NCBI GenBank assembly: GCA_033002965.1
Contig: JAURVB010010478.1
Location: 1 to 64,000 of the forward strand
Source: Piper betle
Lineage: Eukaryota > Streptophyta > Magnoliopsida > Piperales > Piperaceae
Length of the DNA: 64,000 nucleotides
Direction of reading: 5' to 3'
The notes below the pieces were generated by a model. It did no database searches and was not told the origin of the DNA. It saw only the letters and a list, made by a program, of their open reading frames with translations. Position numbers and translations under genes: made by a program. Positions 37,757-50,836 of this stretch are shown here, one piece after another (the stretch's first letter is position 1; each line of letters opens with the position of its first letter).

Positions 37757-40603
37757 CTAATCCTCTTTCTCATGAGAAGTGTATTTGCCAATGATATTGG
37801 ACCTTGGGGAAGACGCTCCTACGTCAGATGACGAAGCTAGGCGGCCGTCAGTAATTTTGGGTTTGAAAAGCTTCACCATCACATGTCTTCCATTGATGGT
37901 GTACTTCATACTAGTTTTACCATTCAGAATCGACCAAACTGTGGCCATTGTCAAAATTGTCATGCGAGCATGGAGGGGATGCTTGTCATTTGCAGTCACT
38001 TCGTAATACAATTCCTGAATACAATCTCCAAAATGCCTGCAATCAATCAATAATTAGGGTCAGTTTATAATTTGAAAGACCTTTTTAATAATTTGGTGAT
38101 CATAATAGACAGTTCCACTCCCATCTCAAAGGTACATAGTGCCAAAGTTCATCTCATACATAATATTATCAACATCAAATTCAAAATACTTTTCATCAGC
38201 AACTTCATTAGTTAACTGATCTCCAAATGTTCTATATTGGTGATTGGTGACTATGGAACATATGCAAAAATAGATACCAACCCACCTACTTATCTAAAGC
38301 TTCGGATCTCAATTCACAAGCAAGTCATTAATCAAGATACAATGGAAACCTAACCGCACAGATCAGCCAAAAATGTGCTTGTGGACAAATATCAACTTTG
38401 AAATGTGACTGCTACTTGTTGGTTTATTCAAGATTTTCATCTTCATTTTATGTTCTAAACCTTCTAGGGTTTTGCTGCATGAATTTTATGTATTCCCAGT
38501 TCTCATGAGGTCTCACTTTATTGATAAAATAATATCATAAATATGAAGGAGGTCCTCGAAATGGAGAACTAAACAGTAAGAACAAGTAGAAGGCCGTCTG
38601 ATTAACAAATATAGCATAACAAAAGATGAAAAATTATCTACTACACCCAGAATCAAATGAAGAAACCACAATTGCCAATGATTAATTTTTGAGTTTGCAG
38701 TTAAATATTTCTGCGGCAACCGAAATAAACTTGATAGAGTGTTCATGAGTGTGCCGAAGGATTGTCTCAGTACAGTAACATGCTTCCATCGACGACCCTC
38801 GTCTTGCTCAAATAATATCAAATAAAGTCTCACAATCATAAAAAGAATAGTTTAGATGCAAACATGCATGGATATTTAATCATTTATTATACGAATATAA
38901 AGTAAAATTAGCCAATCAATATACCCATAGAAAAATGATCATGGAGTGAAAACAGCCGACATTGTTTGAAGGGTAAGATCGCAAATTAAGTTTACTGATA
39001 GAATGCAGTCGAATTGGAATATAAGAACAAACGCGTGCAAAAATATCATCCTATAATACGTTTGGGGTAATTAAAAAAGTTGACGCTTTACGAGTGTATG
39101 AAAGACACCAGCGTACTTAACCATGTTTGGTTTCATATATGTGTCTCATATTATCATGCACCATTCTTATGCTGTAAACATAATGAACAAACGACAACCA
39201 CTATGAAGTACTTATAGGATACAAAATTGCATATATGAACCTAATTAAAATGTGTGACAGCCAACTTATAATGTTTATGGAGTCATTAACTTCAACAAAT
39301 ATAAAAGGTTGATGCTTTGCAAGAATGATTTTAAGAGAATGCAACATACTCAATATTTAGTCTCATTAATGTGCCCCATACTATCAAAATCAAGTCTTAT
39401 GCTATATATATATTGATTGATTGAAGTTAGGCGATCTTGTTTTGAGAGCACACAATATTATAACAATTGAAGCAAATGTATATCCTTGTACAATGCATCA
39501 ACAGTCAAAAAAGGATTTACAATAGGCTCAATCCCCACATGCAATTTTATTAGATGAAGGATACTCGCCTTTTACTGTGAATCTAGCAAACCGACAACAA
39601 TAATTCTGTTAATGAACGATAACACACACTATATAAAAGAACAAACATTATTGTGACATGCTTTATTTATACTTACTCGGCGAAGAAGGCTAAAAGTTGT
39701 TCCGCAGGAATGAAGTGTCCTCTAGAGAACGTCAGGTACAAAGTCCTTTCCTCCCACGAGAAGCACAGATCACCCTCAGATATCCACGGCCGCGGCGCAG
39801 GATTCAGATTAGGCGGCGCAACCGCATAGGCCCCCGGCAAGCTGCCAATACTGCCGCCTCCAGCTGCACTCCATGGGCTACCTGCACTGTCAACACATTA
39901 TAATAACTATCACCACTTGGAGCAAAGGGCGGCTACATCATACCGGCCGCCGGCAGGTAGGCCAACCCGCGGACAGGCATCTGAAAAGCTTGCACAGGCG
40001 CTGGCGCCGGAACAATGATCGGAGAGACAGCTGGGCGTTGAGCACCGAATGCGCTGGTCGGATCGACCATATTGATTGGAGCATCGACTACTCCTGGCAT
40101 CGCAGAATTAGCTCGACCTGCATAATTATTAGCTAGATCAGCAACGCGGGCTGCGGCTTCATTTCTGCCGGTAACTCTGGCGACGATGTCGCCGAATATC
40201 CTCGACGATATCGTCTCTACGTATCTGTTTATACCTCTGAGGATCCTTGCTCTCATCTCATGGAGGTGAGTGAGGGTCAGTTTCCCCCCAACGCACTCTT
40301 CGTGATCACAATGTTTTGGTCCGAAACGGCAGCAGGCATATTGGCCGGACCCTGCAGGACGACGGCCATGCAGATCCTGGCCTCCTCGACGATGGGGAGG
40401 AGGGCCGGGCCGTCTAGGCGGAGGAGGGGGACGATGAAGGAGGAGCCGGTGGTTCGCTCAAGCATGAGCCACAGGAAGATGATGTTCATGGCCTCCAAAG
40501 GCGGGATACTGAAGTCGGACATGAAGCGCTGGAAGAGGTTGCGCTCCATGTGATGGAAGGCCCGCAGATGCTCATCTGGGACGGTTTGGAGGACGTCGGT
40601 CAT
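37757..40603 (-). CDS. Plant-specific protein with C-terminal RRM-like domain (apparent frameshift)
   Basis: Minus-strand exons 39944-40603, 39677-39881 and 37757-38036 join with GT-AG borders (introns of 62 and 1640 nt). Exon 1 changes frame in the C6 run at 40284-40289; one extra base there would restore a 381-aa protein across all three exons. The N-terminus (about 1-100) has HHMERNLFQRFMSDFSIPP and EEARICMAVVLQGP, typical of a plant family with an uncharacterised helical N-terminal domain. The C-terminus (about 250-355: DLCFSWEERTLYLTFSRG, HFGDCIQELYY, INGRHVMVKLFKPK) is an RRM-like fold. Such proteins are annotated as RNA-binding but their targets are unknown. The conserved reading on both sides of the shift argues for a sequence error or very recent mutation. 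Confidence 0.72.
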
Positions 40604-41965
40604 GGGAAGGAAGGAGGGAGGTTGCTAGTGGAGGTCGAAGAGGGAAGAAGGTGAATCTAATGCCTCCTCTTTCTCAAATTCTCATGGGACATAGGTGTCT
40701 GCTCTTAATTAATTCTTGGGATGAAGACTGCTAAATGGGTTTTAGCAATTAAGTGAGATAGCTTTTGGTACATGTGGCCTTCGATATGTCAATACGAGGT
40801 GAATCTTTGAGTCAAATCTTTAATGATGATATATAGTCAGCACCATGCATTCAATTCTTTTCATTCCACTTTCGGCCAATTCCAATTCTCAACTCTAATT
40901 AAGAATAGTTGATTGGAAAATTATAAAATTTGATTCTAGAAATCATAAAGACACGTAGGGTCTAGAATTTTTTTGAGTTGAAACGGGTATTCATATAAAA
41001 CAAACTAGTTGTAAACACCGATTAATTTTGCTAAAATAAAGTAATAAATCAAAAAAGAGTGAATTTAATCATAATACCAATTAATTGTTAAGATTATATA
41101 TGATTGGATTCTACTTAGTGCTTATTAACCATAAATATTCAACATATTGTTATTTTTTTATCAACTTCTTTACAATAACTGATTACAAATATTGATTTTA
41201 AAACATTTTAAAGAATCAAAATTCAAATTAAATTATTTGAATTTTACAATGATTAAAATCAAATTAAAATACCAATATTTAATTCAATACTGATAGCCAA
41301 TTAAAAAACATAATGACATAAAATCATCAAATTTAAAATGGATTTTTATTTGAAACTAAAATCCATTTCTAAAATTCCAAAATTTTAAAATAAAAAATAA
41401 AATACTGATACTTTTTTATTCTTAATAATTGTTTTAATAGTTGAAAAACCAAGTTAAGTTTGCACTCCTAATCAAAATTGAAATATTTTTACACAATTAA
41501 ATTTAAATTTCAAAATAATTTAAGATAATTGATTAACATTAATGGTAAAAGAGACAAACATGTCAATTTAACAGTTAAATGCTTAGGATCAAGATTCGGA
41601 TGTCATGAGAAAAAAGATATTGGGAGAAATTATTGGTATATAAGTCTAGAATAATATTATCAACTATTAATACGTAAGTAATATGTAAGTAAATGCTTTT
41701 TAAAATTCTTAAGATCATATTGAGTGTTATCCTTGAAAATTTTAAAATTATCATTACAGGGCACAGCAAAAGCGAAGTAAAGTTTTTAACAACATATCAT
41801 TACGTAGCAATTAATCAATCAATAAAAAATGATCAAATTAAGATTAGGAGTAAACGTTTAATAAAGATTTGTAAAGGTTCAAATATTTAAAAAATTAACA
41901 AAAAACAATGAAAAGAACACATCAAAAGAAGAGAAACAAAATAAATAAGCCTTACACATGAACCC
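40604..41965. other. Promoter side of RRM-like gene and AT-rich spacer
   Basis: No gene recognised. The first 100 nt are likely the 5' leader of the minus-strand gene; the remainder is very AT-rich. Confidence 0.4.
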
Positions 41966-42790
41966 ACTAGCAGAAAAATGCCACTTTGTCACGGAATTTT
42001 TCAGTGACAAAAGACTTATTTTAGGTGACAAAATGGTCTTTGTCACTAAAATTTACCACCAAAAATTTTGGTGAAAGAAGCATTCACAACTAATTAAATT
42101 TGATAATAGAATGGTAGCAAATCATCGCCAAATATTTTCAATGACAAAATTCTATGGCAACTTGTCACCTAACTATCAATAAATTTCAGTAATAAAACAG
42201 TGATAGAAAGTCACCAAAATTAGTGACATATTTTGGTTGTCGTTGGTTATGATTTATTACCAAATTTTGATGACTATTCGGTGGCAAAATAGTTTTGACA
42301 CCGAAATTTTTGTTAACATTGAATGATGAATTTTATTTTAAAAACATAAAAAAAATGACACGCTACTCAGTGCGCCATTGGTGGCATACCCACATTGGCA
42401 CCCCAACTAGGGTGCCCGCATGACACTCGACGGCCTCCGTTGGCTGCGGTGGTGGGCGTGGTTCATTCGGAGGAAGGGGGAGGGAGGGGGCCTGACAGCG
42501 GTGGTCAGACGTGGCAAGGACACATTGGAGGGCTAATGGGGCCATAGAGGCAACAAGAGTGTGGCATTAAATTTTTTTTCCAAAACTTAAAAATTGTCAC
42601 TGAAAAATTGTGACAATTTGGTGACTAATTTATAAACAATAGTGTCACCATTATTTCGGTGGGGAGATCTTAGTGTTACTGAATTTTGACAGCAAAAGTG
42701 GTGTCTATTCGGTGACTAATTAAATTGTCACCGAAATATTTAGTGATAATTGGGTGACTAATTTATCAAAACCATATCACCAATAATGAG
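41966..42790. mobile_element. CACTA-like element or fragment
   Basis: Starts CACTAGCAGAAAAATGCC. Subterminal sequence repeats TCACCGAA/TTGGTGAC-type motifs on both strands up to about 42785, as in the ends of plant CACTA elements. A GC-rich patch (42370-42545) sits in the middle. I could not find a matching right terminus or a 3-bp duplication, so it is probably truncated. No transposase is encoded. Confidence 0.5.
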
Positions 42791-42954
42791 TGGGACCCAC
42801 ATAAAACTTGTGAATGCTCATAAATATATAGAAGGAAAAGACAACCTGAAATAGGGTTTGGTTATAATTTTTGAGCCATTTAATCAGAGACGTCCAATTA
42901 TAAAAAGCCTATATCAATTTTTTTTAAAAAAAGAAAAGAAAAAGGAAAAACTTT

Positions 42955-43345
42955 TGCGGCCTTTATTTAAAAAATATTTTTCATAATATAAAAAATTTTA
43001 AAAAATATAATAAAAATACCTCCAAGGTCACAACAATAAAAATATTTTTTATTGTAAAAGGCCATAAGTTCAAACTTAGCTAACCTCAACTTCTAACTTC
43101 AAGCTAATAAAAATTTGTCTAATTATTTTTAAAAGAATATAATTAAAAAATTAAATAATTATAATTTATCTTTTCATTTACATAAAATATATCTTTAAAG
43201 TCAATCACAATCTATATTTAAAATTTTAAATTATTTTATTCTATCTTATTATTCAATAAAAATTTATATATGAAATTAAAATTTATCAAATATAAATCGT
43301 GTGTGGCACGACATCTTGCCTTTTATATATATAAACTACAACATA
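42955..43345 (-). repeat. Dispersed AT-rich repeat family, copy 1
   Basis: On the minus strand it starts near GGCAAGATGTCGTGCCA (about 43325-43309) and continues with GATAAATTTTAATTTCATAT and TATAATTATTTAATTTTT. The same order occurs at 54340-54690 (minus), 55195-55560 (plus) and 51650-51940 (plus). It is probably a MITE or the 3' part of another transposon; class unknown. Confidence 0.6.
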
Positions 43346-43774
43346 CTTATTTAAACTCCAAATATCCAACCCTCTTGTATATTTAGTTTCCAGCATTTCA
43401 TGATCAACGTTTTTTTTTACAAGGCAAAGGATATTTATTTATAGATAACATGGAAAATGATGACATATATCTAAGATCTATCAAATTTCGTTCATCTTCA
43501 TTAGCTTAAACCATCTTCGAATTCTTTTTTTAATCTGTTTTCTGTTCCAAATATTTTCCAACTCCCATCTCCAAAACTTAATAGCTCGCTTCGAAGCAAT
43601 GAGAGAGTCTGATCGGTAATGCATGTTAATACTTAGCCATATATTATTTGTTAATTAATAGACCTAAAAAATCAAACCTACAAAGGATTTGATCATTAAC
43701 GGTGACCAAAAATTGCTACAAAAGGAAAAGGTGGACTGCTTATAACATTTATAGTAACATAAACTATGCAACAT

Positions 43775-44297
43775 TAGGGGTGTAAACGAGTCAAGCTGAG
43801 CAGAGTCGAGCAAAGATGTTTTTAAATTTGATGTGATTTTTGGCAAGCATCTTTGAGCTTGTTTGAATGTTTGACAAGCTTTGATGTATTATTGGTCGAG
43901 CCGAGTTCATCCAAAATTTATAATATTTAGGTTTGGCTCGTGTTCGGCTCGTTATATTTTTGAGTCGCACTCGAGTCGAGTAAATATTTGTGCTTGGCTC
44001 GTTCTCATCTTATATAGGATCTAAATTTTTTTCCAATACTGTATAAATTCAATGTGACCTCAATAATATTGACAAGCCAAATAAAACCTAGTATTTTTTC
44101 AAATTTGAACACATCGAACTCTAGTTTCGGCCAAGTCAAACCATACACTTCTTAGTTTAAGCTATATTCGTTGGTCAACAAGCTATCCATTTCAAATCGA
44201 ATATTTTTTTCTAATACAAAATTAATGAATACGAGTTCAAGCCGAATCAAACCAAACTTATAATGATTGCAAGCAGGTTTAGCATGTTACATCCCTG
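43775..44297. mobile_element. Ds-like non-autonomous hAT element (523 bp)
   Basis: Starts TAGGGGTGTAAACGAG and ends GTTACATCCCTG, giving short inverted repeats. The 8-bp flanks TGCAACAT (43767-43774) and CGCAACAT (44298-44305) match at 7 of 8 positions. Subterminal GAGTCGAG, GGCTCG and related motifs match the other TCGAG-rich hAT elements here. It encodes nothing. Confidence 0.82.
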
Positions 44298-45939
44298 CGC
44301 AACATACGAGATTGTCATAAAAGGTGATCAAACGTAGCGTACCGTGAGAACACTACATTTAGTATCTTTTTGGAGCGACACATAGTGTCCATATACGTAG
44401 CGTTGGTGCAAATGATTAAACTTAAAGTAGCGCCCTGACGCTACATTAATATATGTTAAGATGTATGTAGCTTACACTAATAGCAATTGAACATTTTTTT
44501 AAAAATAATAAGTAGCATTTGCGTGTCGCTATTTATGTAGTATTTGTGGTACAATGTATTCATTTGCAGCATCTTTTGAGTTACTGCAAATGTCAAAATA
44601 TTATTTTCACATTTTTTCCATACCAAATTTTATTATTCTCACACTAATATATCAATATAAACAAATATTATAAAATCTCACACTTAAATATCAGTATAAC
44701 ACAATATTTTTCATCATTAAAACATTTCAAATACAAATATCAAATTAGCAACAATATCTTGAGTAATAAAGAAACACACAAATTATTACAATTATGGATT
44801 TGATGGGCCATACAACATATAGTGTCCATACAATTACGGATGAGTAATAGACTTTATCTTATTGCGTAGTGCCTCCACTTCCTTGGATGATTGATGATTG
44901 TCCATCACTCAGCACATGAATAAATCATTTAAACAGTTTAGCAAGCAAATATATGTCTAAAAAACTCAATCAACGAAAAATGTATTAAGTACAAAATATC
45001 AAGCATGAACTAGTAACCGACATAAACAGAATCAAGCTGATCCCACTGCAATATAAATATGGTATAATTACTAACCGACATAAATATATGCAACTAGTAA
45101 AAAATGCATTATCAAATATGTAACTAAGAATAAAATGGCTTTAAAAAAGAAATGCGACTTGTAACAACAATATTTACAATTCCAAGTAGCATATGTGCGT
45201 CTAAAATAGAATAAACTTTTAAAAGTAGTAGAAATACAAATAAATTTCATTGAGCACACGCTAGGTCAGTGACCATACTAAAACATTTTCAATCATGCAT
45301 ATTTGACATTTTTGAGAGACAAATTAGGAACAGAAATTGAGACAAACCTCAGTGCCAATAAGAAATCCTGTTCGCCATAAATGTTCCTGTAAAGTTGGAA
45401 CTCAGTATGAGAGAGTCAAAACACCAAGGGTGATGTCAGGATTGCAAAAAAAAAAAATCAACTAAACAGTTAACTTATCACAAGGAATGGTATAACAATT
45501 GCTCAAAACAATAAGCCAATGTGATCAATCAGCCGCTATAACGCATATAACAATATGCATCCCCTCCCAAGCTACAATCATGCTCATAAACAGTTAACAA
45601 ATGACACATACGAGAAAATCCCAACCCTAGGATAAATAACAGAATCCACAAACTATCAACAGAATTAGAGAGTCAATACACCAAGGTTTCTACTCAAAAT
45701 TGCAAAAAATGCTGTCAACCCTAAGATAAATAACAAAGTTCACAAGTTATCATACTTGCTCAAAACGACAGAATTAGAGTGTCAAAATGCCAGGGTTTCC
45801 ACTCTAAGGTTGCAATTAAGATATCATCTCTAAAATAAATAACAGAGTTCACTACATATGATAATTGTTTAAAACAAACCTAATGTTGCAAAAAAAATCA
45901 ATGAATCTCATACATAAAAGTTAGAAAATGGAATATTAC

Positions 45940-46075
45940 CAAACTCCTTTGTTCCAACAAGAATTTGGGCTCATCCTTGGGAGCCTTGACTCGCTTGGCC
46001 CTCCTGGACGTGGCGGCCTCCTGGAGGTTGCTTCATTTTGCGTTTGCCGACAACTATAGCTCGAGCCTTAGCCAT
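45940..46075 (-). pseudogene. Possible captured host exon in the CACTA element
   Basis: On the minus strand an ATG at 46075 opens a Lys/Arg-rich reading (MAKARAIVVGKRKMKQPP). After one frame change it continues as RRAKRVKAPKDEPKFLLEQ to a consensus-like GTAATA donor at 45939. Codon use is less AT-rich than the surroundings. The family is not recognised; a basic nuclear protein is a guess. CACTA elements often carry such host fragments. Confidence 0.35.
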
Positions 46076-46434
46076 GGCAGTAAGGGGACGGATGGGGAGA
46101 GGTAATAGGATTATACTTATATTTATATTAGCGTTTTAATTAACTATTTCTTTGCTCAAAAATTTAAACTTAAATCATTAATGTTTCGACATAATTGGAA
46201 ATAATAAACAATACCTAATTTTAACATTAAGAGTTAACAACATTATAATAAATATTTCAAATCCTAAGTAAAAATTGATTGAAACCATGTCCAACATAAA
46301 TCTTACAATTTTAAATAGGTGGCAGATGTAAACAAGGATAGAGCACAGTCATTGCAAATAATGCTAAATCAATTCATTCAGACACCAAATTATCATTGCC
46401 CACAATTGAAAAAGATAAAAACTTCATACAGTAA

Positions 46435-46705
46435 ACGGCCGTGCCGGTGGGGGAGCCGGTGAGTGGGGCAAGGTGACACCGGTGATGGGGCAAGTCAGAC
46501 AGGGCGGGGCCGGTGCGGGGAGCACGGCAGTGAGGTGGGCAATGCAACGCCGGTGAGGGGGAAATGCGTAGAGGATGGTGCTGGTGGGGGAGCACAAAAG
46601 CGAGGCGGGCAAGACGACGCCGGTGGGGGGGCGCACGCCGGAGAGAGCGGGGCCTGTGAGCGGGAAGAAGGGAGGGAAGAGATGGGGGTGGGGGTGTGGT
46701 GGTTG
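46435..46705. repeat. GC-rich degenerate minisatellite
   Basis: Recurring phrases such as GCCGGTGGGGGAGC, GGGGCAAG and GACGCCGGTG at irregular spacing of about 60-70 nt. Frames on both strands are low complexity. Confidence 0.55.
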
Positions 46706-47690
46706 TCGAGCAGCGGTTTTTTTCTTTATTAGAAAAGATCATAAGTAATTATGTCTTAAATTTTTTTAATTACAAGTAACCAAAAGTTTAAAGATATAAA
46801 TAGATCTCGTATATATGTTTTACGCTTAGCCCACCACAGATCTCCTATTTTTAATTCACGTATAATAAATTTTTATATTTTAAATAATTTATATATTTTT
46901 ATTTTATTAACATAAATACCCTTATTTAATTTTAAATTTTCTTAAAATTACTTTTTCTACATATATGACAAATAATATTTAATATTTTCTTAAAAAATCG
47001 TCAAATTTAAAATATATTAAATTAAACAAAAATTTTAATTTCTAATAAAATATAATAAATTTGGATTAAAATTTTAAACACCCAAATTTATTATTTTTTC
47101 TTTTTTAAAAAAATTAATCAGTTAAATTTCAAACAAAATCTAAAGTTTTATATTTTGATCAATAATTAAAAAATAATATTATTTTAAAGTCTATTCATCA
47201 TTACCGGTCATTTTATTTCAATATATAAAATCAATCAAGAATATAATTTCTATCCATTATTTATTTTATTTTGAATAAAAATAAAATTTTTATGGATATT
47301 TTTGATAATGACCGAAAATTAACCAGATTTGGTTATAATTAGTATAAATTTTAAAAATAATTATGTGCGATATAAACGTGAAAATTTGATCATTTTTTAA
47401 AGAAAAAATTGACGTATAGATATTGATGATTTTTTTATTTTTAAACGGACGCTACAAACATAAATAATTATTTAGCGTCCCCATTTAAAACGCCACATAT
47501 GTTGTACAATTATGTAGCGCTAGACTGTAGGACACTACAAAAGTCTTACCTTTATGTAGTGTCGATTTATGTAGCGCGAACACAACATATATTCTCAATT
47601 ATGTATCGCCTTTGAGTGGACACTACATATTCAACATCTCATTGTGACGCTGCTGAAAATAAGCTACTTAGATTGATTTCTCTTGTAGTG

Positions 47691-48333
47691 ACCGTACATG
47701 CCTAACTAAAACTTCTTCGAAACGACTACAATCTTTAGCTTTCGATGCCAAAACCTACAAAACGTCGATTGACAAAAACCTTAACTATTATAGGAATTTG
47801 TGTAAAAAATTATCATATGAATTCAATAAAGTTACTTTATAATTATGTATTAATTTGCCTCTATTACAAGATTTGAAAACTTAATCAATTTGCGTGACTT
47901 TGAGCCTACTAATTATTGAAGCCGTAATATATCAATGAAGTTAGGATCAAGTTTCATGGAATATTGGATCACTCTTTGTAATAGTTAATATGTGTGATAC
48001 AGCAGCTGGTCCAAGCACGTAATTTTAAACAATTAACTGTGGTTTCCATCTTATATATAAATAAAAAATGTAAAATCAATGCATATGAACTTCAATTAAT
48101 TAATTCGTATGTACATGTGAGAGAATTAATTAATACTATTTATTTATCATCATCTTATATCCTTATTTTAGTCATGTATTTTAAGATGACAAAACCACAT
48201 TATCTAGTTGCCACAAAAGAAAAGCATTGTGTTGTAATTTGGATTATTATAATTAACCATCTCAAAATCAACAATAGAACAATCACAATTAGGATTGTCG
48301 ATGTTCATTTTAATGTAAAACGAAAGCATCAAT
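47691..48333. other. AT-rich spacer
   Basis: No gene recognised; the frame at 47994-48338 is AT-rich chance sequence. Confidence 0.4.
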
Positions 48334-48620
48334 TGTAACACCTTAAATCCAGTCCACGCTCGAGAACTAAACCAGAATGTCACAAGTTTCGGTTAGGTCC
48401 GCTAACCCGAACCCAACCCTACAAATCTACTCTCGGCGTGTCGAGACAAAAGATGCTTATCGCTCATGGATGAATGCACAAAATCTTAACATGTTATTAC
48501 ATGAATGATATGATAACTAGTTGACCACACAAAATAAGTATGATAAAATCGATAAAAATTTCGAAAATAGAACAGACAAAATTTTCCTTAAAAGTAGAAT
48601 TAAGGTCCACCCTCTTAAAT

Positions 48621-48622
<2 letters not shown>

Positions 48623-48667
<45 letters not shown>
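48623..48667. repeat. (TA)n microsatellite
   Basis: About 45 nt of perfect AT repeat. Confidence 0.95.
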
Positions 48668-48670
<3 letters not shown>

Positions 48671-49188
48671 CATTGATATTGACACAAACTTCTAATCTGT
48701 CGCATAATTCATTTTAAATCTTGAGTCTCGACCCATCTGTGCATTCTAATTACTTTTCACATCATATGAATTCAATTGTCATACCTTACATCACATCATT
48801 CTTAATATAATGACAACATAACTAAATATTAATACTCTATCGGGTGACATGTGTGAAAGAGATGTCATTGCTCCTCTATCTAGGCTGGCTCATCCTATTC
48901 ATAATCATCACCTACATCTCATCCTACTCATGATCATCACCTACATATATAATAAAAATACGTCAGTAACGAGTGTTACTAGTCCAAAATATAACTAATA
49001 TCAGACTGTTTATAAGAGCAAACTCTGATATGAAAGATAATATCATGAAATCTCTGAGGGCATCTATTGAACTAAAAATCATCTTTAACTAAACTGATCT
49101 GATCTGTTATTGCTGATACCCCTCTCGGTATTTTCTCATTTCTCTTTCTAGTCCCTTGGGACTAGGGTCATATCCTAAACCACTCATG

Positions 49189-49620
49189 TAGCATGGTTGT
49201 CGGTCTTTTCAACTTTGCCTAGCACATGCCGCTTGCATAGCATTATTGTTGGCAGCTTCGCCATGCCGCTAGCATAATATGGTTGTTGATGGCTTCGCCA
49301 TGCACATATGGTTGTCGATATTTTCGCCATTGACTGGCACATGCCACTTACGTAGCATGGTTGTCGAGTCTTTGACTGGCGCATGCCACTTGCATAGCAT
49401 GGTTGTCGGCATCTTTGACCGGCGCATGCCACTTGCATAGCATGGTTGTCGGCATCTTTGACCGGCGCATGCCACTTGCATAGCATGGTTGTCGGTTTTG
49501 GCTTACGACTTGCACATGCACTTGCGTAGCATAGTTGTGGCGGCTTTCACTGGCACATATAGTTGTCAGTATTTCCACTTGTATAGCATGATTGTCGGCG
49601 GCTTCGACTAACACATGCTC
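49189..49620. repeat. Minisatellite with 43-bp unit
   Basis: Units contain GCATGCCACTTGCATAGCAT followed by GGTTGTCGGCATCTTTG. Two junctions are exact, with units starting at 49381, 49424 and 49467. Flanking units (about 49190-49380 and 49510-49620) are shortened or diverged. Minus-strand open frames across it are simply the repeat read as protein. Confidence 0.85.
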
Positions 49621-49657
49621 GCTAACATGTACGGTTATCGAAAATCATAAAAACTAC

Positions 49658-49659
<2 letters not shown>

Positions 49660-49697
<38 letters not shown>
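49660..49697. repeat. (TA)n microsatellite
   Basis: About 38 nt of perfect AT repeat just after the minisatellite. Confidence 0.95.
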
Positions 49698-49699
<2 letters not shown>

Positions 49700-50836
49700 T
49701 TTGTAGGGATTTATATAATATACCCGAATGTAACTTGTGGTGGATCTTGTTTTCAAAAATATACTGAGAGATTTCATCCTCGAACTATTTGACTAAATGA
49801 CCCAAACTAAGTGGGATCGGATAAAACTATTCAACTCGTCCTCCAATCTGTAAAAAAATTAAATCGCGATAGAATAAAATAATAAATCAGGGTAAGTTTT
49901 AAACGAACTTGGTAGAAGAGTGTGTCTTAGTGCCTAAACGGTGAGACGGCAATGAGGTTATGGCTTAATTGAGGATCGTGGGAGAAAAGAAAAGGAAGAA
50001 AAAGAAGAAGAAAGTTGGGTGAGAAGAATGGTGGTGGTTGAATGATGACACTATCAGAAGTGTGGAATATATAAGTGTCAGGGGAAGAAAACAAATAGTC
50101 ATTGAAAAAAACGAATAGTCATTTCGTAACTAGAACTTAACTCGACTGAAAATAATGATCAAACTGACTGGTTCGGATTTATAAAACCCTGATTTGAATC
50201 ACAGGTTTTACATCAATACTATGGAACAATTAGCGTCGGGAGCCATATGTAGGCCCATGCATATTATACATTTACACGTGGAGCTCCGTCTCAAAGGATC
50301 AAAATGATCATATAAGAAACGTTTATATGAATTAATGATAAAAAGCATGAATAAATGCTAAGAAGTAAGAAAAGTAAGAGTGTAGTGCATTGTCCAAACA
50401 CCATGGGCGCCATGCATGTGAAATAATAAAACTCTAGTCGATTGGTTGAACATTGGTATGCCCGTATTATGCATCTTAAAATTATACTTCTTTTGATATC
50501 TATCATCTTCGTATGATGACGAGAACGGAAATCTTATTAAAATAAACATTATTGGAGTCATGTTTATAGATTAATAAATAAGTATACATAGATTAACCTA
50601 TTCAACCAATCCTCATTCCCGGAATTTGCACTTAACTCGGACTATAAGATTTCTATAAGATATTCTAATCGGTAAGTTAGTTATATTAGTCATATATCTA
50701 ATATTTATTGAAATATGATCCAATATATTACTTGGATAGTATTTACTATCTCTAACTTATTAATCATTTTTAATTAAAAAAATGACTAGGTCTATATGTC
50801 ATATTGCACTTGCCCTACTTGCCCCGGGCTGTCACA

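Larger units (their letters stand above)
44351..47690. mobile_element. CACTA (En/Spm-like) non-autonomous element
   Basis: The right end reads GATTTCTCTTGTAGTG, i.e. CACTACAAGAGAAATC inward, a classic CACTA terminus; the left end starts CACTACATTTAG at 44351. Both ends carry many short TGTAGCGC/AGTGTCC-type subterminal motifs over about 250 nt. The 3-bp flanks (GAA and ACC) do not match, so the left limit or the insertion site may have changed. No transposase is visible in the 3.3 kb; it holds a possible captured exon (45940-46075) and a GC-rich patch (46435-46700). Confidence 0.72.
48334..50836. mobile_element. LTR-like repeat (copy B), probable solo LTR
   Basis: Begins TGTAACACC and ends GGGCTGTCACA, the TG...CA limits of an LTR. 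Shared blocks in the same order link it to 11720-14640. No internal coding region is seen, and a 5-bp duplication is not evident. It contains (TA)n tracts at 48623-48667 and 49660-49697, and a 43-bp minisatellite that copy A lacks. Confidence 0.5.

Noticed and set aside
44348..47693. 3-bp target duplication for the CACTA element
   Set aside because: The flanking triplets GAA and ACC differ, so none is claimed.
49184..49614. Repeat protein read from the minus strand (ASGMRQS-type units)
   Set aside because: It is the 43-bp minisatellite read as codons; 43 is not a multiple of three, so the frame changes each unit.
49189..49620. CRISPR-like array
   Set aside because: Direct tandem units without unique spacers, in a eukaryotic genome.
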